Of a stretch of DNA of 7,119 nucleotides, positions 5,893-7,119 are shown piece by piece. This DNA is from Armatimonadota bacterium. GTDB taxonomy: Bacteria > Armatimonadota > Abditibacteriia > CG2-30-59-28. The notes under the pieces were generated by a model that saw nothing but the letters and a program-made list of their open reading frames with translations, was not told where the DNA came from and ran no database searches. The position numbers and the translations under genes were made by a program. Each line of letters begins with the position of its first letter. The first letter of the stretch is position 1. The stretch spans positions 1-7,119 of the forward strand of contig JACQGJ010000140.1 in NCBI GenBank assembly GCA_016199605.1, read 5' to 3'.

Positions 5893-6930
5893 TCATAGCA
5901 CGACTCGAGGGACTGGCAAGGTGGCTCCCTGTTGGATCGCCTCGTGTCCGACTAACACGATCGCCAGGCTTTGCAGGGCGTCATTGAGACCGGCGACGAT
6001 GTCACCGTCCGTTTCTATACAGTCGAGAAGTTCCTCAAGCTCCGTGGTCACGGGCTTCAAAACACCGGGGACGTCAAAGCTGAGGAGCTTCCTCTTGTTC
6101 AGATCGAAGTGCTCGATAAGGTCTCCCTTCTCGCCTTCAGATAGACGATCATGGGAGTAGGTGATGCGTATCCGGCCCTTTGGTCCCAGGAACTCCTTTT
6201 CGCTGAAGTTGCGATAGGTGCGACTCCAGCCCACCTCATACAGCCCACACGAACCCTTCGATAGGGCCACACCGATCACCTCGTAGTTGAAGTTGTCATG
6301 GGGGATATCGAACTCCGTCCGAGCGCCGACGCCACATACCGAAACGACCTCCTCACCACTAAACCATCGCATCAGGTCCACGTAGTGACAGCCACAGTCA
6401 ATCGCGGGCGACGTTTCCACGATCAGTCCAAGGTCTCGCTTCCACTGTTCTTCATTGATGGCAAGTTCCCCTCCCAGCATCCGCATGACCATTGGGGCGC
6501 CGATCGCCCCTCCATGGATCATATCAGCCACTGTCTGGTACGTCCGGTTGTGTCGGAGGATGTAGCCGACCCGCAGTTTGCAGTCGGTTTCGACGGCAGT
6601 CCGACAGAGGGCAAGGGCATCATCAAGGGTGCAGGCAAGAGGCTTCTCGCACAGAACATGCTTGCCTCTCCGTAACGCTTGTTCGGCGATCTCTCGGTGT
6701 GTCGAAGGAGGAGTTGCCACGACCACGACCCCAACCGAGGGATCCTCCAAAGCTTCGCGGTAATCGGTCAGTGCCTTCGCCGCGCCGTACGTCTTCGCTG
6801 CCTGCTCTGCCGTCCCGGAATTCAGGTCAACAGTCGTGACAAGACGTGTCCGCTTGCTTTGAGCGGCCGCTGCCACATGGTTCATTCCCATGCCACCGCA
6901 CCCGATAACAGCTACTCCATGCTCGTCCAT
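5893..6930 (-). CDS. Gfo/Idh/MocA-family oxidoreductase
   Basis: The 345-residue protein has the normal length for this family of NAD(P)-dependent sugar or inositol dehydrogenases. The N-terminal Rossmann fold shows VAVIGCGGMGMNH (6-18), with Asp35 at the end of strand two, which usually favours NAD(H). ATPPSTH (72-78) and the signature CEKP (94-97) follow; Lys96 is the usual catalytic lysine. In the C-terminal alpha/beta domain, D178-x3-H182-x2-D185 (in AIDCGCHYVDLMRWF) is the expected D-x3-H active-site motif. No signal peptide or Tat motif is seen, so it should be cytoplasmic. The substrate is probably a sugar or sugar derivative but cannot be named. GAGG eight bases upstream supports the start. 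It follows a second oxidoreductase of the same family by 27 bases and precedes the propeller gene, which suggests one catabolic operon. Confidence 0.93.
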   Translation of the reverse strand: MDEHGVAVIGCGGMGMNHVAAAAQSKRTRLVTTVDLNSGTAEQAAKTYGAAKALTDYREALEDPSVGVVVVATPPSTHREIAEQALRRGKHVLCEKPLACTLDDALALCRTAVETDCKLRVGYILRHNRTYQTVADMIHGGAIGAPMVMRMLGGELAINEEQWKRDLGLIVETSPAIDCGCHYVDLMRWFSGEEVVSVCGVGARTEFDIPHDNFNYEVIGVALSKGSCGLYEVGWSRTYRNFSEKEFLGPKGRIRITYSHDRLSEGEKGDLIEHFDLNKRKLLSFDVPGVLKPVTTELEELLDCIETDGDIVAGLNDALQSLAIVLVGHEAIQQGATLPVPRVVL

Positions 6931-6957
6931 GTTAATCGCCTCAGTCTGCCGGTTACC

Positions 6958-7119
6958 TCAGGGTCGCGCCGCCGCTTGCTGACACCTCTCGATGGCATGG
7001 TGGATTCGACGGCAGACGTCTACTCCTGTTTGAGTCGGTGTTCCAGTGCGAACGGCGTCAACAAACGCCTCGACGGATTCCCTGACCCCTACAAATCCGT
7101 AAGCGGGCCGGAGCGCATC
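6958..7119 (-). CDS. C-terminal fragment of a second Gfo/Idh/MocA-type oxidoreductase
   Basis: The frame is open from the right edge to TGA at 6960-6958, giving 53 residues; the N-terminus lies outside the window. The tail contains VRESVEAFVDAVRTGTPTQT (12-31) followed by GVDVCRRIHHAIERC, the usual C-terminal pattern of Gfo/Idh/MocA proteins, in which a helix 'xxFxxAIxxGxxP' precedes a final alanine-rich helix. The call rests on this short tail and on the neighbouring complete oxidoreductase. It is 27 bases upstream of that gene on the same strand, consistent with co-transcription. The Rossmann domain and active site cannot be assessed here. Confidence 0.65.
   Translation of the reverse strand, partial: DALRPAYGFVGVRESVEAFVDAVRTGTPTQTGVDVCRRIHHAIERCQQAAARP

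Overview
The window is a gene-dense stretch of bacterial chromosome, moderately GC-rich by eye. It holds seven protein genes, two of them cut by the window edges. No rRNA, tRNA, transposase, integrase, phage gene or CRISPR array is visible. The gene mix (ceramidase-like PF04734 protein, Asp-box propeller, Gfo/Idh/MocA oxidoreductases, S45-family acylase) is common in Planctomycetota, Hydrogenedentota, Sumerlaeota and similar uncultured lineages. That placement is inference only; nothing here fixes the phylum.

Layout, left to right. (1) 1-1303, minus strand: a short operon of a GNAT acetyltransferase followed by a ceramidase-like hydrolase that runs off the left edge. A near-consensus sigma70-type promoter (TTGACC-N17-TACAAT) lies just upstream. 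(2) 1403-3730, minus strand: a penicillin acylase-family (S45, Ntn-hydrolase) enzyme with an N-terminal hydrophobic anchor and an intact catalytic and calcium-site set. (3) 3731-3960: a divergent intergenic region in which two good promoters, one per strand, overlap almost completely. (4) 3961-4548, plus strand: nfuA, an Fe-S cluster carrier and the only plus-strand gene. (5) 4596-7119, minus strand: a probable operon of two Gfo/Idh/MocA oxidoreductases (the first only a C-terminal tail at the right edge) and an Asp-box beta-propeller protein related to sialidases.

The most unusual element is non-coding. Between the complete oxidoreductase and the propeller gene (5739-5866) there are four hairpins whose centres are 30-32 bp apart. 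Each has a tip of the form AGT-NNN-ACT. The outer two are perfect 11-bp-stem palindromes in inverted orientation, symmetric about a central CCGCGG. The block looks like a REP/BIME-type mosaic element or an intercistronic RNA structure. A looser hairpin sharing the GGAGTTGCA core sits over the stop codon of the propeller gene, so that gene is bracketed by related palindromes.

Functionally, the right-hand operon suggests sugar or glycoside-derivative catabolism. The left half carries two hydrolases whose families cleave amide-linked acyl groups (acylase, ceramidase-like). nfuA is a housekeeping Fe-S maturation gene that appears unrelated to either side. Two longest-frame starts (3913 for the acylase, 5759 for the propeller protein) are probably wrong, and the starts given here are shorter.
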